Shown: positions 25,200-34,384, counted from the first letter of the stretch. The stretch: DNA of 64,000 nucleotides from Bog-756 sp963699105 (GCA_963699105.1 CAVOTI010000005.1:124001-188000); one strand, 5' to 3'. Made by a program: numbers and translations. Notes: generated by a model not told the origin, from the letters alone.

Positions 25200-25640
25200 A
25201 TGTCTCTCAAGGGCGAATACGAGCCGAGCCCCGCTGAATGGGTCCGGGAGCAGGTGCAGCTGTACGAGAGTTCCGGTGGGACCGAGGGAACCACCTTGCG
25301 CGACATGCCGGTGGTCCTGCTGACCAGCGTGGGGGCGAAGTCGGGCAAGATCCGCAAGACGCCACTGATGAGGGTGGAGCACGACGGCGACTATGCCGTC
25401 GTCGCCTCCCAGGGTGGGGCGCCGACTCACCCGTACTGGTACTACAACCTGGTCGCCGACCCGCATGTCGAACTCCAGGACGGACCGGTGAAGTCGGCCA
25501 GGACAGCCCGCCAGTTGGCCGGGGACGAGCGAACCGTCTGGTGGGAGAGGGCGGTGGCGGCCTATCCGGACTACGCCGACTATCAAAAGAAGACCGAGCG
25601 GGTGATTCCCGTGTTCGTCCTCGAGCCCGACGGGGGCTGA
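25200..25640 (+). CDS. deazaflavin (F420)-dependent nitroreductase family protein
   Basis: A 146-residue split-beta-barrel protein of the Ddn/FDOR-A type. The diagnostic stretch LLTSVGAKSGKIRKTPLMRV (40-59) matches the F420-phosphate-binding TxGAKSG..RxTPL motif; ASQGGAPTHPYWYYNLVADP (69-88) is the second family block. These enzymes use reduced F420 to reduce quinones, enones or nitro compounds, often at the membrane. The length equals the usual 140-150 residues. A TTAGCT box 6 nt before the ATG may be a leaderless promoter, though it departs from TANNNT. It is a single gene, with SDR downstream after a 213-nt gap in which I see nothing but a purine-rich leader. Confidence 0.9.
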   Translation: MSLKGEYEPSPAEWVREQVQLYESSGGTEGTTLRDMPVVLLTSVGAKSGKIRKTPLMRVEHDGDYAVVASQGGAPTHPYWYYNLVADPHVELQDGPVKSARTARQLAGDERTVWWERAVAAYPDYADYQKKTERVIPVFVLEPDGG

Positions 25641-25853
25641 CCCGGATCCCTCACCGGGGCCTCTCGGCCAGGTGGCCTTGCCCTCAGGGGTCGGTTTCGG
25701 CCATGCTTCCCCGGTTCCAACGCCGCGTCACCACGTTTGCCCAGCGGCGCCCGGGGCGGGCGTGGCTGCATCACCCGAAGGGTGAGCATTGGGGCATTGG
25801 GGCACTGACCACAGGCTCTGGCACCAGAAACAGACCAGAAACAGGAGGACATC

Positions 25854-26756
25854 ATGGGAATGCTCGACGGGAAGGTGGCGATCGTCACCGGTGCAGGACG
25901 CGGTATCGGGCGCGAGGAGGCGCTGCTTCTGGCGTCCGAGGGTGCAAAGGTGATCGTCAATGACGTCGGCGCCTCGCTCCAGGGTGAGGGCGGCGACAAG
26001 CATCCCGCCGAAGAAGTGGTCGAGTTGATCAAGGCCGGGGGAAGCGACGGCGCCGTAAATGCGTCCGATGTCAGTTCGTGGCAGGGCGCCAAGGATCTCG
26101 TCGAACAAGCGGTAGACACGTTCGGCCAGCTCGACATCCTGGTCAACAACGCCGGCATCCTCAGGGACAAGATGAGCTTCAACATGGACGAGTCCGACTG
26201 GGACGACGTCATCCGGGTGCACTTGAAGGGCCATTTCGCCCCCTCGCACCATGCCGCCGTCTACTGGCGGGGTCGGGTCAAGGCCGGAGAGGACGTCAGC
26301 GGTCGCATCATCAACACCGCCTCCGAGGCCGGTCTCTACGGAAACGCCGGCCAGGCCAACTACTCGTCGGCCAAGGCAGGCATTGCCTCGCTCACCTGGG
26401 TACTGGCCCGGGAACTCGAGCGGTATGGGGTCACCGTCAATTCGATCTCGCCGCGAGCCCGCACTCGCATGACCGAAAACCTGTTCGGGGAGATGGCGAA
26501 GGCCGGAGAAGGATTCGACGAATGGGACCCGCGCAACATCGCCCAGCTGGTCGCCTTCCTGGCCTCCGACGAGGCGGCCGACGTAACCGGTCAGAACTTC
26601 GTTGTCTTCGGGGGGAGCGTCTGGGCCATGGGCGGGTTCCACCCGGTCGGCGAGATCCACCGCGACTCGATGTGGACACCGAGCGAGTTGGCCGGGGCCA
26701 AGGGCGACCTGTTCAAGGACATCTCTTCGGGCATTCCGAAGTTCAGTTTCTTCTGA
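25854..26756 (+). CDS. SDR oxidoreductase, (3R)-hydroxyacyl-CoA dehydrogenase-like
   Basis: A 300-residue short-chain dehydrogenase. NAD(P) motif TGAGRGIG (12-19), NNAG at about 96-99, and the catalytic set Ser (NTAS), Tyr and Lys in YSSAKAG. The long insertion with VNDVGASLQGEG after strand 2 and the HHAAVYWRGRVKAG segment match the hydroxyacyl-CoA dehydrogenase domain of multifunctional enzyme type 2 and mycobacterial homologues. The residue after the active site, SPRARTRM, is the usual SPxAxTRM. The ATG is preceded by AGGAGG with 5-nt spacing, the strongest ribosome site of this region. Next to MaoC hydratases and acyl-CoA dehydrogenase, it likely works in acyl-CoA oxidation. Confidence 0.9.
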   Translation: MGMLDGKVAIVTGAGRGIGREEALLLASEGAKVIVNDVGASLQGEGGDKHPAEEVVELIKAGGSDGAVNASDVSSWQGAKDLVEQAVDTFGQLDILVNNAGILRDKMSFNMDESDWDDVIRVHLKGHFAPSHHAAVYWRGRVKAGEDVSGRIINTASEAGLYGNAGQANYSSAKAGIASLTWVLARELERYGVTVNSISPRARTRMTENLFGEMAKAGEGFDEWDPRNIAQLVAFLASDEAADVTGQNFVVFGGSVWAMGGFHPVGEIHRDSMWTPSELAGAKGDLFKDISSGIPKFSFF

Positions 26757-26870
26757 TCGGTCCGGAGGCCCAGAGTCTCGGGGCCTCGGGGACTCGGGTA
26801 GCCTGGGGATCCTCGGGGCCTTCGGAATCCCCGGGGCCTTGGAAATCGCCGGGTACCGCCGACCTGTATG

Positions 26871-27302
26871 TCAGTCCCGGGTGCCCACCACCGCGGTGGC
26901 CTCGCCGACCACCTTCTCCTCGCCGTCGGCGTTCTCGAGCCTGACCCCGAGGTCGATCAGGTGGTCGGCACCGTCGACCCGCTTGGCCGTCACCACGATC
27001 TTGGTGCTGAGTTTCTCGTCGGGCCAAGTCTGCTTGGCGAATCGGACACGGAACCGTCGCACGTTGCCGATCCCGACATAGTCGGTGATGGCGGTGCCGA
27101 GGAATCCCATGGAGAACATGCCGTGGCCGAACACGCTCGGTTGGCCGGCCGCTATCGCCTTCACCTCGTCGTGATGCATCGGGTTGAAGTCACCGGACGC
27201 ACCGGCGTACATCACGAGATCGGTACGGTTCAGGACACGGGAGCGTTCCGGCGCCTGATCGCCCTCGCTCACGTCTTCGAAGTACAGCTTTTGTTCACCC
27301 AT
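26871..27302 (-). CDS. MaoC-family (R)-enoyl-CoA hydratase-like protein
   Basis: A 143-residue hot-dog-fold protein. The hydratase-2 motif is clear: YAGASGDFNPMHHDEVKA, with catalytic Asp and His, then FGHGMFSMGFLG. Single MaoC domain length is typical. The protein would hydrate 2-enoyl-CoA or enoyl-thioester substrates and may pair with the second MaoC protein at 30635, like the HadA/HadB-type heterodimers of actinobacteria. The ATG at 27302 (MGEQKLYFEDV) has GGAGG 8 nt upstream; an ATG five codons earlier touches AGGAGG directly and is less likely. Convergent with the SDR gene across a 114-nt gap rich in GGGGCCTCGG-like repeats. Confidence 0.88.
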   Translation of the reverse strand: MGEQKLYFEDVSEGDQAPERSRVLNRTDLVMYAGASGDFNPMHHDEVKAIAAGQPSVFGHGMFSMGFLGTAITDYVGIGNVRRFRVRFAKQTWPDEKLSTKIVVTAKRVDGADHLIDLGVRLENADGEEKVVGEATAVVGTRD

Positions 27303-27368
27303 CGATCCGGCCTCCATCCTCCTCGTCCAGGTTAGACAACTTCTGTCGGTTCTCTTGGCCCCACGCCC

Positions 27369-29636
27369 TCATCGCCCGGGCTCGGGATCGCGGGGAAGGC
27401 CCAGAAGCCGCTCACCGATCACGTTCCGCTGCACCTCACTCGTGCCCCCCGCGATGGTCAGGCACTTGCTCTGCAGGACCCCGTGGGCCGACACGGCGGC
27501 GTCACCCTCGGTGACCGCGCCGTCGGGACCGCACACGTCGAGACCGAATTCGTGTACTCGCTGTTCGAACTCCGCACCCAGCAGCTTCCTCACGCTCGAT
27601 TCCGGACCGGGCTGGAGCCCTCCCACCGACCGCAGGGTGGCGCGCACTCCCAACTGGGCGAGGGACTGGGCCTCGGCCAGCAGCTGGCCCAGCCGATCGA
27701 GGGTGACCGGATCCTGCATCTCGGGACGGCCCGCCACCCGGGCCAGCACGGTTTCGAGGGCGCCACCGAAAGCTGAGTCCGACGACAGGGACACTCGCTC
27801 GTTGGCCAAGGTGGTCCGGGCCAGCCGCCACCCACCGTCCACTTCGCCGACCACGCAGTCGTCAGGTACGAAGCACGAGTCGAAGAACACTTCGTTGAAC
27901 AGCGCCGCCCCGGTGATCTCGCGCAGCGGCCGGATATCGATGCCCGGCGATTTCATGTCGACGAGGAAGTAGGTGATGCCCCGGTGCTTCGGGACGTCTG
28001 GATTGGTCCGGGCCAGGCAGATCCCCATGTCGGCCTTGGTCGCCACCGATGTCCAGACCTTCTGACCGTCGAGGGACCATCCGCCTTCGTCCCGGGTGGC
28101 CCGCGTGCTGAGAGCGGCAAGATCAGAGCCGGCGCCGGGCTCACTGAACAGCTGGCACCAGACCAGCTCGCCCCGGAGCGTGGGCGCCACCCAACGCTCG
28201 GTCTGCTCCAGCGTCCCATGGGCCATGATGGTGGGCAGCGCCCAGGCCGCCACCGACAGGTTGGGTCGGCGGACACCGGCCTCTGCGCAGATCTGGTCGA
28301 TGACCAGCTGTTCCACGGCCCCGGCGTCGCGACCCCAGGGCGCCGGCCAGTGGGGGGCCAACAACCCTTCGTCGGCTAGGGCGCGGCGCTGCTCATCCGG
28401 GTCCCCGAGGGCGGCGATGCCGGCCACGATCGGTGTCAACTCCTCCCGCAGTCGTTCGGCCTCGGGGGGGAGCTCGATGGCCAGTTGCCGGCGGCCGCCG
28501 TCCAGGGCCAGACGGGCAGAGGCGGCGCGGAGTGGCGCCGTTCCTCCGACCAGTTGCCGAAGGGTGGTCGCCCGACGAAGGTGGATGTGGGCATCGTGCT
28601 CCCAGGTGAACCCCATGCCACCCAGGATCTGGATCGCCCCTTTGGCCGCCTCGACGTAGCCGTCGAGAGCCACCGTGGCGGCCAGCTGGACGGCCAGGCG
28701 CACCTGGGCGGAGGCCTCGGACGACGGCTGGCCCGAGAGCCGGTGGTGGTCCACCACGGTGGCAGCGTCCCAGGTGGCGGCTACCGCTTGCTCGACGGCT
28801 ACCAGCATGTCGGCCAACCTGTGTTTGACCCCCTGGAACTGACCGATGGGTCGCCCGAACTGCTGGCGGGTCCGGGCGTGCTCGGCAGCCACGTCGAGAC
28901 ACCAGCGGGCGCCTCCCGCCGCCTCGGCCGAGAACACGACCAGAGCGAGATCCCGGATCCATTCGGTCTGCCGCTCCCCCGCCAACACCCGGGTGGACGG
29001 AACTTCCGCCTCGTGCAAGGACCACCGGGCGGACCGTCGGGACGGATCGAAACTGGGCAGCGGTTCGACCGCCACCGCCTCGCTGCGCTCGAGCAGTACC
29101 CACCGGGTCGTACCGTCGTCGTCGACCGGGGCCAGCACCTGGCCCACCGTCGACCCGTTCAGGATGGGGCCCACGGTTCCCGACACGAGCAGCGTGCCCC
29201 CGGCTCCGGGGCGGGCGGTCAGTCCGGTGCCGGCGACGGCCGAGCCGTCGGGTGCCCCGGCCGGCACCGCCAGCGATGCGGGGGCGGCACCGTCGGCCAG
29301 TCCGGGTAGCACCTCTTTGGTCAGCACCGGACTTCCCGACTCGGCCACCACGGCGGCCACGATGGCGGTCGTGCTCCAGGGTCCAGGGACCGCTGCCCGA
29401 CCCAGCTCTTCGGCCACCACGGCCAACTCCACCATGCCTGCCCCCTGGCCGCCGAACTCCTCGGGGAGGTGGATCCCGAGAGTGCCCTGACGCCCGAGCT
29501 CGGACCAGAACGGGGGGAGCTCGTCGGCGTCGGCCTCGAGCGCCGAGCGGGTGACGCTCGGCGGGCAACGCCACTCGATCCAACCTCGCACCGAGGTCCG
29601 CAGTTCCTCGTGTTCGTCCCGGATCCCGATGGTCAC
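27369..29636 (-). CDS. fused two-domain acyl-CoA dehydrogenase
   Basis: 755 residues containing two complete acyl-CoA dehydrogenase units. Unit 1 (about 1-370): RDEHEELRTSVRGWIEW, GIHLPEEFGGQGAGMVE, RQQFGRPIGQFQGVKHRLAD, QILGGMGFTWEHDAHIHLRR. Unit 2 (about 385-755): LFSEPGAGSDLAAL for FAD/substrate binding, GQKVWTSVATKADMG, and CLTIAGGTSEVQRNVIGERL at the end. Actinobacterial FadE proteins normally work as alpha2beta2 heterotetramers; fusions such as M. tuberculosis FadE34 combine both halves and act on steroid side-chain CoAs. GTG at 29636 was chosen for GGAGG 9 nt upstream and because it begins conserved sequence. A KstR-like site lies 136 nt upstream. Confidence 0.9.
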   Translation of the reverse strand: MTIGIRDEHEELRTSVRGWIEWRCPPSVTRSALEADADELPPFWSELGRQGTLGIHLPEEFGGQGAGMVELAVVAEELGRAAVPGPWSTTAIVAAVVAESGSPVLTKEVLPGLADGAAPASLAVPAGAPDGSAVAGTGLTARPGAGGTLLVSGTVGPILNGSTVGQVLAPVDDDGTTRWVLLERSEAVAVEPLPSFDPSRRSARWSLHEAEVPSTRVLAGERQTEWIRDLALVVFSAEAAGGARWCLDVAAEHARTRQQFGRPIGQFQGVKHRLADMLVAVEQAVAATWDAATVVDHHRLSGQPSSEASAQVRLAVQLAATVALDGYVEAAKGAIQILGGMGFTWEHDAHIHLRRATTLRQLVGGTAPLRAASARLALDGGRRQLAIELPPEAERLREELTPIVAGIAALGDPDEQRRALADEGLLAPHWPAPWGRDAGAVEQLVIDQICAEAGVRRPNLSVAAWALPTIMAHGTLEQTERWVAPTLRGELVWCQLFSEPGAGSDLAALSTRATRDEGGWSLDGQKVWTSVATKADMGICLARTNPDVPKHRGITYFLVDMKSPGIDIRPLREITGAALFNEVFFDSCFVPDDCVVGEVDGGWRLARTTLANERVSLSSDSAFGGALETVLARVAGRPEMQDPVTLDRLGQLLAEAQSLAQLGVRATLRSVGGLQPGPESSVRKLLGAEFEQRVHEFGLDVCGPDGAVTEGDAAVSAHGVLQSKCLTIAGGTSEVQRNVIGERLLGLPRDPEPGR

Positions 29637-29771
29637 CGGCCCGCCCTCCGGCAGGCGTAGGCGGTGGGAGATGGCCCCGGACGGGCCGTCTCCACCGTGG
29701 CACAGGGAGCTGACGGCCACGTTCGGATCGGGTTCACGGACACGTTTCTACCATCCCGACCGACCCATAAT

Positions 29772-29785
29772 CAGAACTCGTTCTA
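29772..29785. promoter_or_regulatory. KstR-like operator upstream of the fused acyl-CoA dehydrogenase
   Basis: CAGAACTCGTTCTA matches the published KstR consensus TnnAACnnGTTnnA at every fixed position but the first. It is an inverted repeat AGAAC-TC-GTTCT. It sits upstream of the acyl-CoA dehydrogenase, whose closest named analogue (fadE34) is next to kstR in mycobacteria. A weaker half-match (GGACACGTTTCTA) lies at 29741-29753. No TetR gene is in the window. Confidence 0.5.
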
Positions 29786-29801
29786 GTCCGGGCCGGGCCG
29801 G

Positions 29802-30635
29802 CTACCAGCCCTGGAACGAGGGGGGCCGGCGCTCGGCAAAGGCGGCCAGTCCTTCTCGACAGTCCTCGGTCCCGGTCACCAGTTCCTGGGCGACCGCCTC
29901 CTCCCACAAGGCAGTGGCCCGGTCGTATTCCAGGGCCCGGTTGGTGAGGTGCTTGGTCAGTCCGATGGCCTTGGTCGGGCCCGTGGCCAATCTCCGGGCC
30001 CACCGACCGGCTTCGGCGACGAGCTCACTGCGGGGCACCACGCGGTTCACCAAGCCGAGGCGCTCGGCGTCGCTGGCCGGCACGTCGTCCCCGAAGAAGA
30101 AGAGTTCCTTGGCCTTCTGCGGCCCGATGAGTCTGGTCAATAGGTACGCCCCCCCGGCGTCAGGAGCGATCCCCCGCCGCACGAAGACCTCGATGAACCG
30201 AGACTCCTCGGCGGCCAGGACCAGATCGCAGGCCAGGGCCAGGTGCATACCTCCCCCGGCCGCGGTGGCATTGACCGCGGCGATCACCGGCTTCTCGCAG
30301 TCCAACACCGCCGACACCAGCCGTTGCCAGCCCGTGCGGATCAGACGGGCGGCATCGCCGGTCGCCCGATCGGGAGCGCCGTCGGGCCGGGCCGGGCCTG
30401 GCCCCTGCGAGCGGAGGTCGGCCCCGGTGCAGAATCCCCGCTCGCCCGTGCCCGTCAGGACCACCGCACGGACGGCCAGATCGGCGGATGCATCGTCCAG
30501 CCAGACGACGATCTGGTCCCGCATGTCGGCGGTGATGGCATTGCCGGCTTCGGGTCGGTTGAGCGTGATCCAGCAGACCCCATCCTCCAGACGTCGCAGC
30601 ACGGGGTCGTCGGCCACCGCCGGTTCTTCGGCCAT
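29802..30635 (-). CDS. enoyl-CoA hydratase/isomerase (crotonase) family protein
   Basis: 277 residues from the chosen ATG. Blocks: WITLNRPEAGNAI, the oxyanion loop RGFCTGADLRS, NATAAGGGMHLALACDLVLA and ESRFIEVFVRRGIAPDAGGAYLL. At the first catalytic-glutamate position there is His-Leu (GGGMHLA) rather than Glu, and the second position is Asp (IAPDAGG), so classic hydration is doubtful; many actinobacterial EchA paralogues share this pattern. The ATG at 30635 shares one base with the TGA of the MaoC gene (TGATG), so the two are coupled. It is upstream of the fused dehydrogenase on the same strand but separated by about 165 nt with the KstR-like site. Confidence 0.87.
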   Translation of the reverse strand: MAEEPAVADDPVLRRLEDGVCWITLNRPEAGNAITADMRDQIVVWLDDASADLAVRAVVLTGTGERGFCTGADLRSQGPGPARPDGAPDRATGDAARLIRTGWQRLVSAVLDCEKPVIAAVNATAAGGGMHLALACDLVLAAEESRFIEVFVRRGIAPDAGGAYLLTRLIGPQKAKELFFFGDDVPASDAERLGLVNRVVPRSELVAEAGRWARRLATGPTKAIGLTKHLTNRALEYDRATALWEEAVAQELVTGTEDCREGLAAFAERRPPSFQGW

Positions 30636-31132
30636 CAGACCCGGTGGATGATGTTCATGCGGGACGTGCACACCGGCTCGCCGGTGGCCAGATCGCTCCA
30701 GGCCGTCTCCACCACCACGAATGTCATGGTCTTCCCCCTCGACTCCTTCTCGTAGGCGTCGACCACCGTGCCCACGCCGACCAACTCGTCTCCGGCGAAC
30801 ACCGGCCGCTGGTAGGTGAACTCCTGTTCACCGTGGAGGATGATGCCGCCCTTGGCCATGAGCGGACCGAGCACCTCGGCCATCGGGTTGTCCGAGGTGC
30901 CCTCGTCCCGTTGCCGTTCCGGGAAGACCCCGAAGTTCCCCATCACGAAGGGGTAGGTGGGCGGGGCGGGGATGCCGGCCAGACCGGCCTCGGCCGCCGC
31001 CGCCGGGTCACGATAGATCGGGCTCTCGTCCTTCACCGCAGTGGCGAACACCGCCAACTGTCCGCGCTCCACGGTCACCACCGTGGTGCCGGTGGACTTT
31101 CCGATGATCGTGCTCAGGATGTCGTCTGCCAC
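30635..31132 (-). CDS. MaoC-like dehydratase, FAS1_DH/HadA-type domain
   Basis: 165 residues. The N-terminal hot-dog half opens ADDILSTIIGKSTGTTVVTV and has ESPIYRDPAAAAEAGLAGIPAPPTYP in parts, typical for the N-terminal MaoC dehydratase family (FAS1_DH_region), which supplies substrate binding but often lacks the catalytic Asp/His; GGIILHGEQEFTYQRPVFAGDEL is the second typical block. It may complex with the catalytic MaoC at 26871, as HadA does with HadB. GTG at 31132 has GGGGAGGAG 6 nt upstream; the in-frame extension further upstream is Arg/Pro-rich and out of family. Divergent from the NagB-family gene. Confidence 0.85.
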   Translation of the reverse strand: MADDILSTIIGKSTGTTVVTVERGQLAVFATAVKDESPIYRDPAAAAEAGLAGIPAPPTYPFVMGNFGVFPERQRDEGTSDNPMAEVLGPLMAKGGIILHGEQEFTYQRPVFAGDELVGVGTVVDAYEKESRGKTMTFVVVETAWSDLATGEPVCTSRMNIIHRV

Positions 31133-31393
31133 CTGGGGCTCCTCCCCGTCGTCGAGCTGGTCCCGCCTGGGTCCCGGCCGCCTCGAGAGACGGCCGGCTG
31201 CAAAGGTTCCAGTTCGGCACCGTAGCGCGCAAGATCCGGGTCGGTTCGCACCGCCCGGCCGCCCGGCCGCCCGGTCGCCGCGCCGGGCCGACGAGCCGGA
31301 GGAACCGGAAGGCCGGCGGAGCGGGAGGCGACAGAGAAGCCGGATGAACGGGAGGAGCGGGATCAGACGGAGGATCGGTACGCCGACGTGTCC

Positions 31394-31399
31394 TACAGT
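31394..31399 (+). promoter_or_regulatory. putative leaderless -10 box TACAGT
   Basis: TACAGT followed by 7 nt and the ATG of the NagB-family gene; no Shine-Dalgarno. The rest of the 274-nt divergent gap (31133-31406) is low-complexity G/C sequence without other features. Confidence 0.45.
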
Positions 31400-31406
31400 G
31401 CCGACC

Positions 31407-32185
31407 ATGGTGCGATCGGCACAGGAAGGCAAGGGCGGGCCGGAGGTCGTCGTGCTGTCCGATACCGGGGCAATGGCCGTGGCCGCCGCCGATCGGGCGG
31501 CCGGCATCCTTCGAAGGGCGGTGGCCGACAACGGTGTCGCCCACGCCATGTTCGCCACCGGCAACTCGCAACTCGCCTTCGTCGCAGCGCTCGTGGCGCC
31601 GCCCCGACGTCCCCTGGGGAGACACGGTCATCTTCCACATGGACGAGTACGTCGGCGTCGGGCCGGATCATCCCGCCGGTTTCCAGCGGTGGATCCGCCA
31701 GCGGATCGTCGAACCGGCTCGGCCGCGGGCCGCCCACTATCTCGACGGCCTCGCCCCACCCGAAGACGAGTGCAAGCGCTACGCCGATCTCCTGGCCAGG
31801 TATCCGCTCGACCTCTGCTGCTTGGGCATCGGAGAGAACGGGCACCTGGCGTTCAACGACCCGCCCGTGGCCGACTTCGACGATCCACTCGATCTCAAGG
31901 TGGTGACGCTGGACGCAGCATGCCGGCGCCAGCAGGTCAACGAAGGCCACTTCCCCTCGGATGCGGAAGTTCCAGCCGAGGCCATGACCGTCACCATTCC
32001 GGCCCTGCTCCGGGCCCGCCAGGTCCTGGTCATCGTTCCCGAGGCCCGCAAGGCGGAGCCGGTGCGCTGCCGCACTGGAGGGCCCGTCGACACTGCGTGC
32101 CCGCGCCTCCGTCTTGCAGGGCGTGGCCCACGCCGCCATCTTCTTGGACCGCGAGTCGGCCGGGCAGCTCACGCCCGGCCGCTGA
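31407..32185 (+). CDS. glucosamine-6-phosphate deaminase/isomerase (NagB family), two frameshifts
   Basis: About 258 residues across three frames. NagB family blocks: MFATGNSQLAFVAAL, then in the next frame WGDTVIFHMDEYVGVGPDHP (active-site Asp of DEYVG), CLGIGENGHLAFNDPP (active-site loop with His) and CRRQQVNEGHFP, then in the third frame ASVLQGVAHAAIFLDRESAG. The glutamate of E. coli NagB AFNEP is Asp here, so the substrate may differ from GlcN-6-P. Extra bases lie near 31600 and 32068; the span is 3n+2 nt, as two +1 insertions predict. It would convert an amino-sugar phosphate to the ketose phosphate plus ammonia in sugar catabolism. Confidence 0.8.
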
Positions 32186-32194
32186 TGCGGGGCC

Positions 32195-33230
32195 TCATGA
32201 TCCGACCGGTCTCGGGCCCAACCACTGATCCAAGAAGGGGTAGGCGCCGGGGCCGTTCCATTGGTGCTCGCCCTCGAATACATCGTGCGCCAAACGGTCG
32301 CCGGCGCCCATCAACTCGTAGACCGGGCGCAGCCGCTCCAAGGCCTCGTCGGCGGCGGCCACGGGGAACAGCATGTCCTCGTCGCCCGATTGGACGAGGA
32401 GGGGCCGCGGGGCGATCAGTGCCGCCAGGTCGACATGTTCCATCCGTCCGAGCATGCCGAACAGAACCTGGGAGCCACACATGTTCCAGGGCACCTTGTG
32501 CGATTCGGCCCACGACGAGAAGAACCCGCTGACGACGGCGGCGGCCACCCGGCTGTCCAGGGCGGCCAGGAAGAGTGTGGTGGTCGCCGCCGTAGGAGAA
32601 CCCCACCATGCCCATCCGGGACGCATCGACCAGCGGGTGAGATTCGAGGACGTCGAGCGCCCGAGCCAGGTCCCACAGGTTCTGCGTCAGCGGGTTCCAT
32701 CCCCCCATCACCTGATGGACCAGGTTGGTATCGCAGGCGTAGTGGTCTTCGGGGTTCCAGTCGAGGCGTTCCCCGAAGCACCGAAGGTCCGGGGCCAGGA
32801 CCACGTAACCACCACGGGCCAGCTCGGCCGCATAGTCGCTACCGGCCGCCCCTTCGGTCTCGAGCCCGCAGATCCGAGACTTCCCGGGGCCGTGGCCGTG
32901 CACGGCGAGCACCGCAGGTCCGGGCGAGCGCCGCTGGTCCGGAATCAGGAGGTAGGCGGGGACCGACATGGACTCCTCGGAGTCGAAGACGACCCGTTGA
33001 CGCCGGTAGCCGGTGCACGCCTCCTCGTCGGTGGTCTCCAGTTCGAGGGGGACCCGCTCGGGCCACGGGGCCAGGGCCTCGTCGAGTCGGAGCCTGAACC
33101 GCTGGCGCCACGCCTCGAACCCGGCACGGTCGTCGACCACCAACGGATCGATCTGCTCGGTGGCCATCAGACGGCTGACCACCTGGTACCACGGGGAGAA
33201 ATTGCGCCGAGGCGGCTGGAAGATGCTCAC
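32195..33230 (-). CDS. alpha/beta hydrolase (acetyl-xylan-esterase/DLH-like), one frameshift
   Basis: About 345 residues. An N-terminal helical part (WYQVVSRLMATEQIDPLVVD) precedes the hydrolase core. Key features: VLAVHGHGPGKS (oxyanion region), GGYVVLAPDLRCFGER, nucleophile elbow GFSYGG, then after a frameshift near 32575 (one extra base just after the elbow) TTTLFLAALDSRVAA, PRPLLVQSGDEDMLFPV with the acid and VFEGEHQWNGPGAYPFL with the catalytic His. Span is 3n+1 nt. It resembles peptidase-S9/acetyl-xylan-esterase-like cytosolic hydrolases often linked to glycan or xenobiotic degradation. GTG start at 33230 has AAAGGA 8 nt upstream. Confidence 0.8.
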
Positions 33231-33245
33231 GCTCGTCGTCCTTTC

Positions 33246-33330
33246 GTGCGGTTCGGGGTTCTGTGCGGTTCGGGGTTCCGTGCGGTTCGGGGTTCTGTGC
33301 GGTTCGGGGTTCTGTGCGGTTCGAGATGCG
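33246..33330. repeat. 17-bp tandem repeat, four good copies and one decayed
   Basis: GTGCGGTTCGGGGTTCT units begin at 33246, 33263, 33280 and 33297, with a diverged fifth at 33314. They occupy the divergent gap between the hydrolase and the TauD gene, beginning 15 nt from the hydrolase start codon. The unit is not a multiple of three and is not within a recognised gene. Confidence 0.95.
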
Positions 33331-33468
33331 ATAGCCGCTCACCGGCAGCCGGTGGCCCCACGTTGCCACACCGACCCGGCCGGCGGATCCTGGAGCGGCA
33401 TGACTGCCGGGCCGGGTGTCCGGGTCCACCGGTTGAGACTTGGGTCCGGGGTGGTGCACTATGGAGCC

Positions 33469-34321
33469 ATGACGGTCGACGCTCAGCTCGACATCCGTCC
33501 CATCTCACCGCTCATCGGGGCGGAGATACACGGGCTCGACCTGTCCCGCCCCCTTGGGGACGCGGTGGTGGCCGAGGTCCGGGCCGCTCTCAACACCCAC
33601 CACGTCATCTTCTTCCGTGACCAGGAGCTGTCTCCGGACCAGCAGGCCGACTTCGCCCGGCAATTCGGTGTGGTCACCGAAGGGCACCCGGTCATTCCTG
33701 CCATCGACGAGAACCCGGAGGTACTCGCCATCGACGGTCGTGAGGACCGGGCCAGCTGGTGGCACACCGATGTCACCTTCCTCCAGGCTCCGGCGTTCGG
33801 TTCGATCCTCTACATGCTGACCGCCCCCGACGTGGGGGGCGACACCACCTGGGCCAGCCTGCAGGACGCCTACGATCGCCTTGCCGAGCCGGTCCGCACC
33901 ATGTGCGACAGCTTGATCGCCATCCATTTCGATCCCTGGTTCGCCGCCGATGTCGACGCCCGCGGCGGGCTACGAATGGGAAGGCGTTCGCTACGAGAAG
34001 CTGCTCCCCGCCCTCCATCCCGTAGTGCGGACCCATCCCGAGACGGGTCGCAATGGGCTGTTCGTCAACCCCCAGTTCACCCAGTCCATCCTGGGCTTGT
34101 CGAAGAACGAGAGCAACGCCATCTTGGACATGCTCTACCGCCACTGCCAGCAGCCCGAGCTGACCTGCCGTTTCCGCTGGCGCCCGGGCTCGGTGGCGTT
34201 CTGGGACAACCGGGCGACCCTCCACTACGCGCTCGACGACTACGGCGATGCCACCCGCATCGCCCATCGGGTCACCCTCCGGGGCGATGTCCCCTTCGGT
34301 CCGGCCATGCCCCGGCGCTGA
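33469..34321 (+). CDS. TauD/TfdA family Fe(II)/2-oxoglutarate dioxygenase, one frameshift
   Basis: About 283 residues. The protein begins MTVDAQLDIRPISPLIGAEI and carries the iron ligands in WWHTDVTF (HxD) and in ATRIAHRVTLRGD (distal His plus 2-oxoglutarate-binding Arg). GDTTWASLQDAYDRLAEPV and HPVVRTHPETGRNGLFVN are standard TauD blocks. One extra base near 33957 splits the gene between FAADVDA and AGYEWEGVRYEKLLPALHP; span 3n+1 nt. The family oxidises taurine, alkylsulfates, chlorophenoxyacetates and similar acids; the substrate is not predictable. ATG at 33469 has GGAG 3-4 nt upstream within TATGGAGCC. Confidence 0.87.
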
Positions 34322-34384
34322 CCGCTTCGACACCCGACAACCAACCGGATGCCACCCTGGTGGCCGGTGAAGCGGCCTCAGGCA

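Noticed and set aside
24797..25640. Integrative element at the tRNA-Leu gene
   Set aside because: No integrase, no excisionase, no repeated tRNA 3' end and no change in gene content typical of an island.
26757..26870. Bidirectional terminator between SDR and MaoC genes
   Set aside because: The GGGGAT...ATCCCC arms are interrupted and lie in a G-rich repeat; no clean stem or U-tract, so I did not list it.
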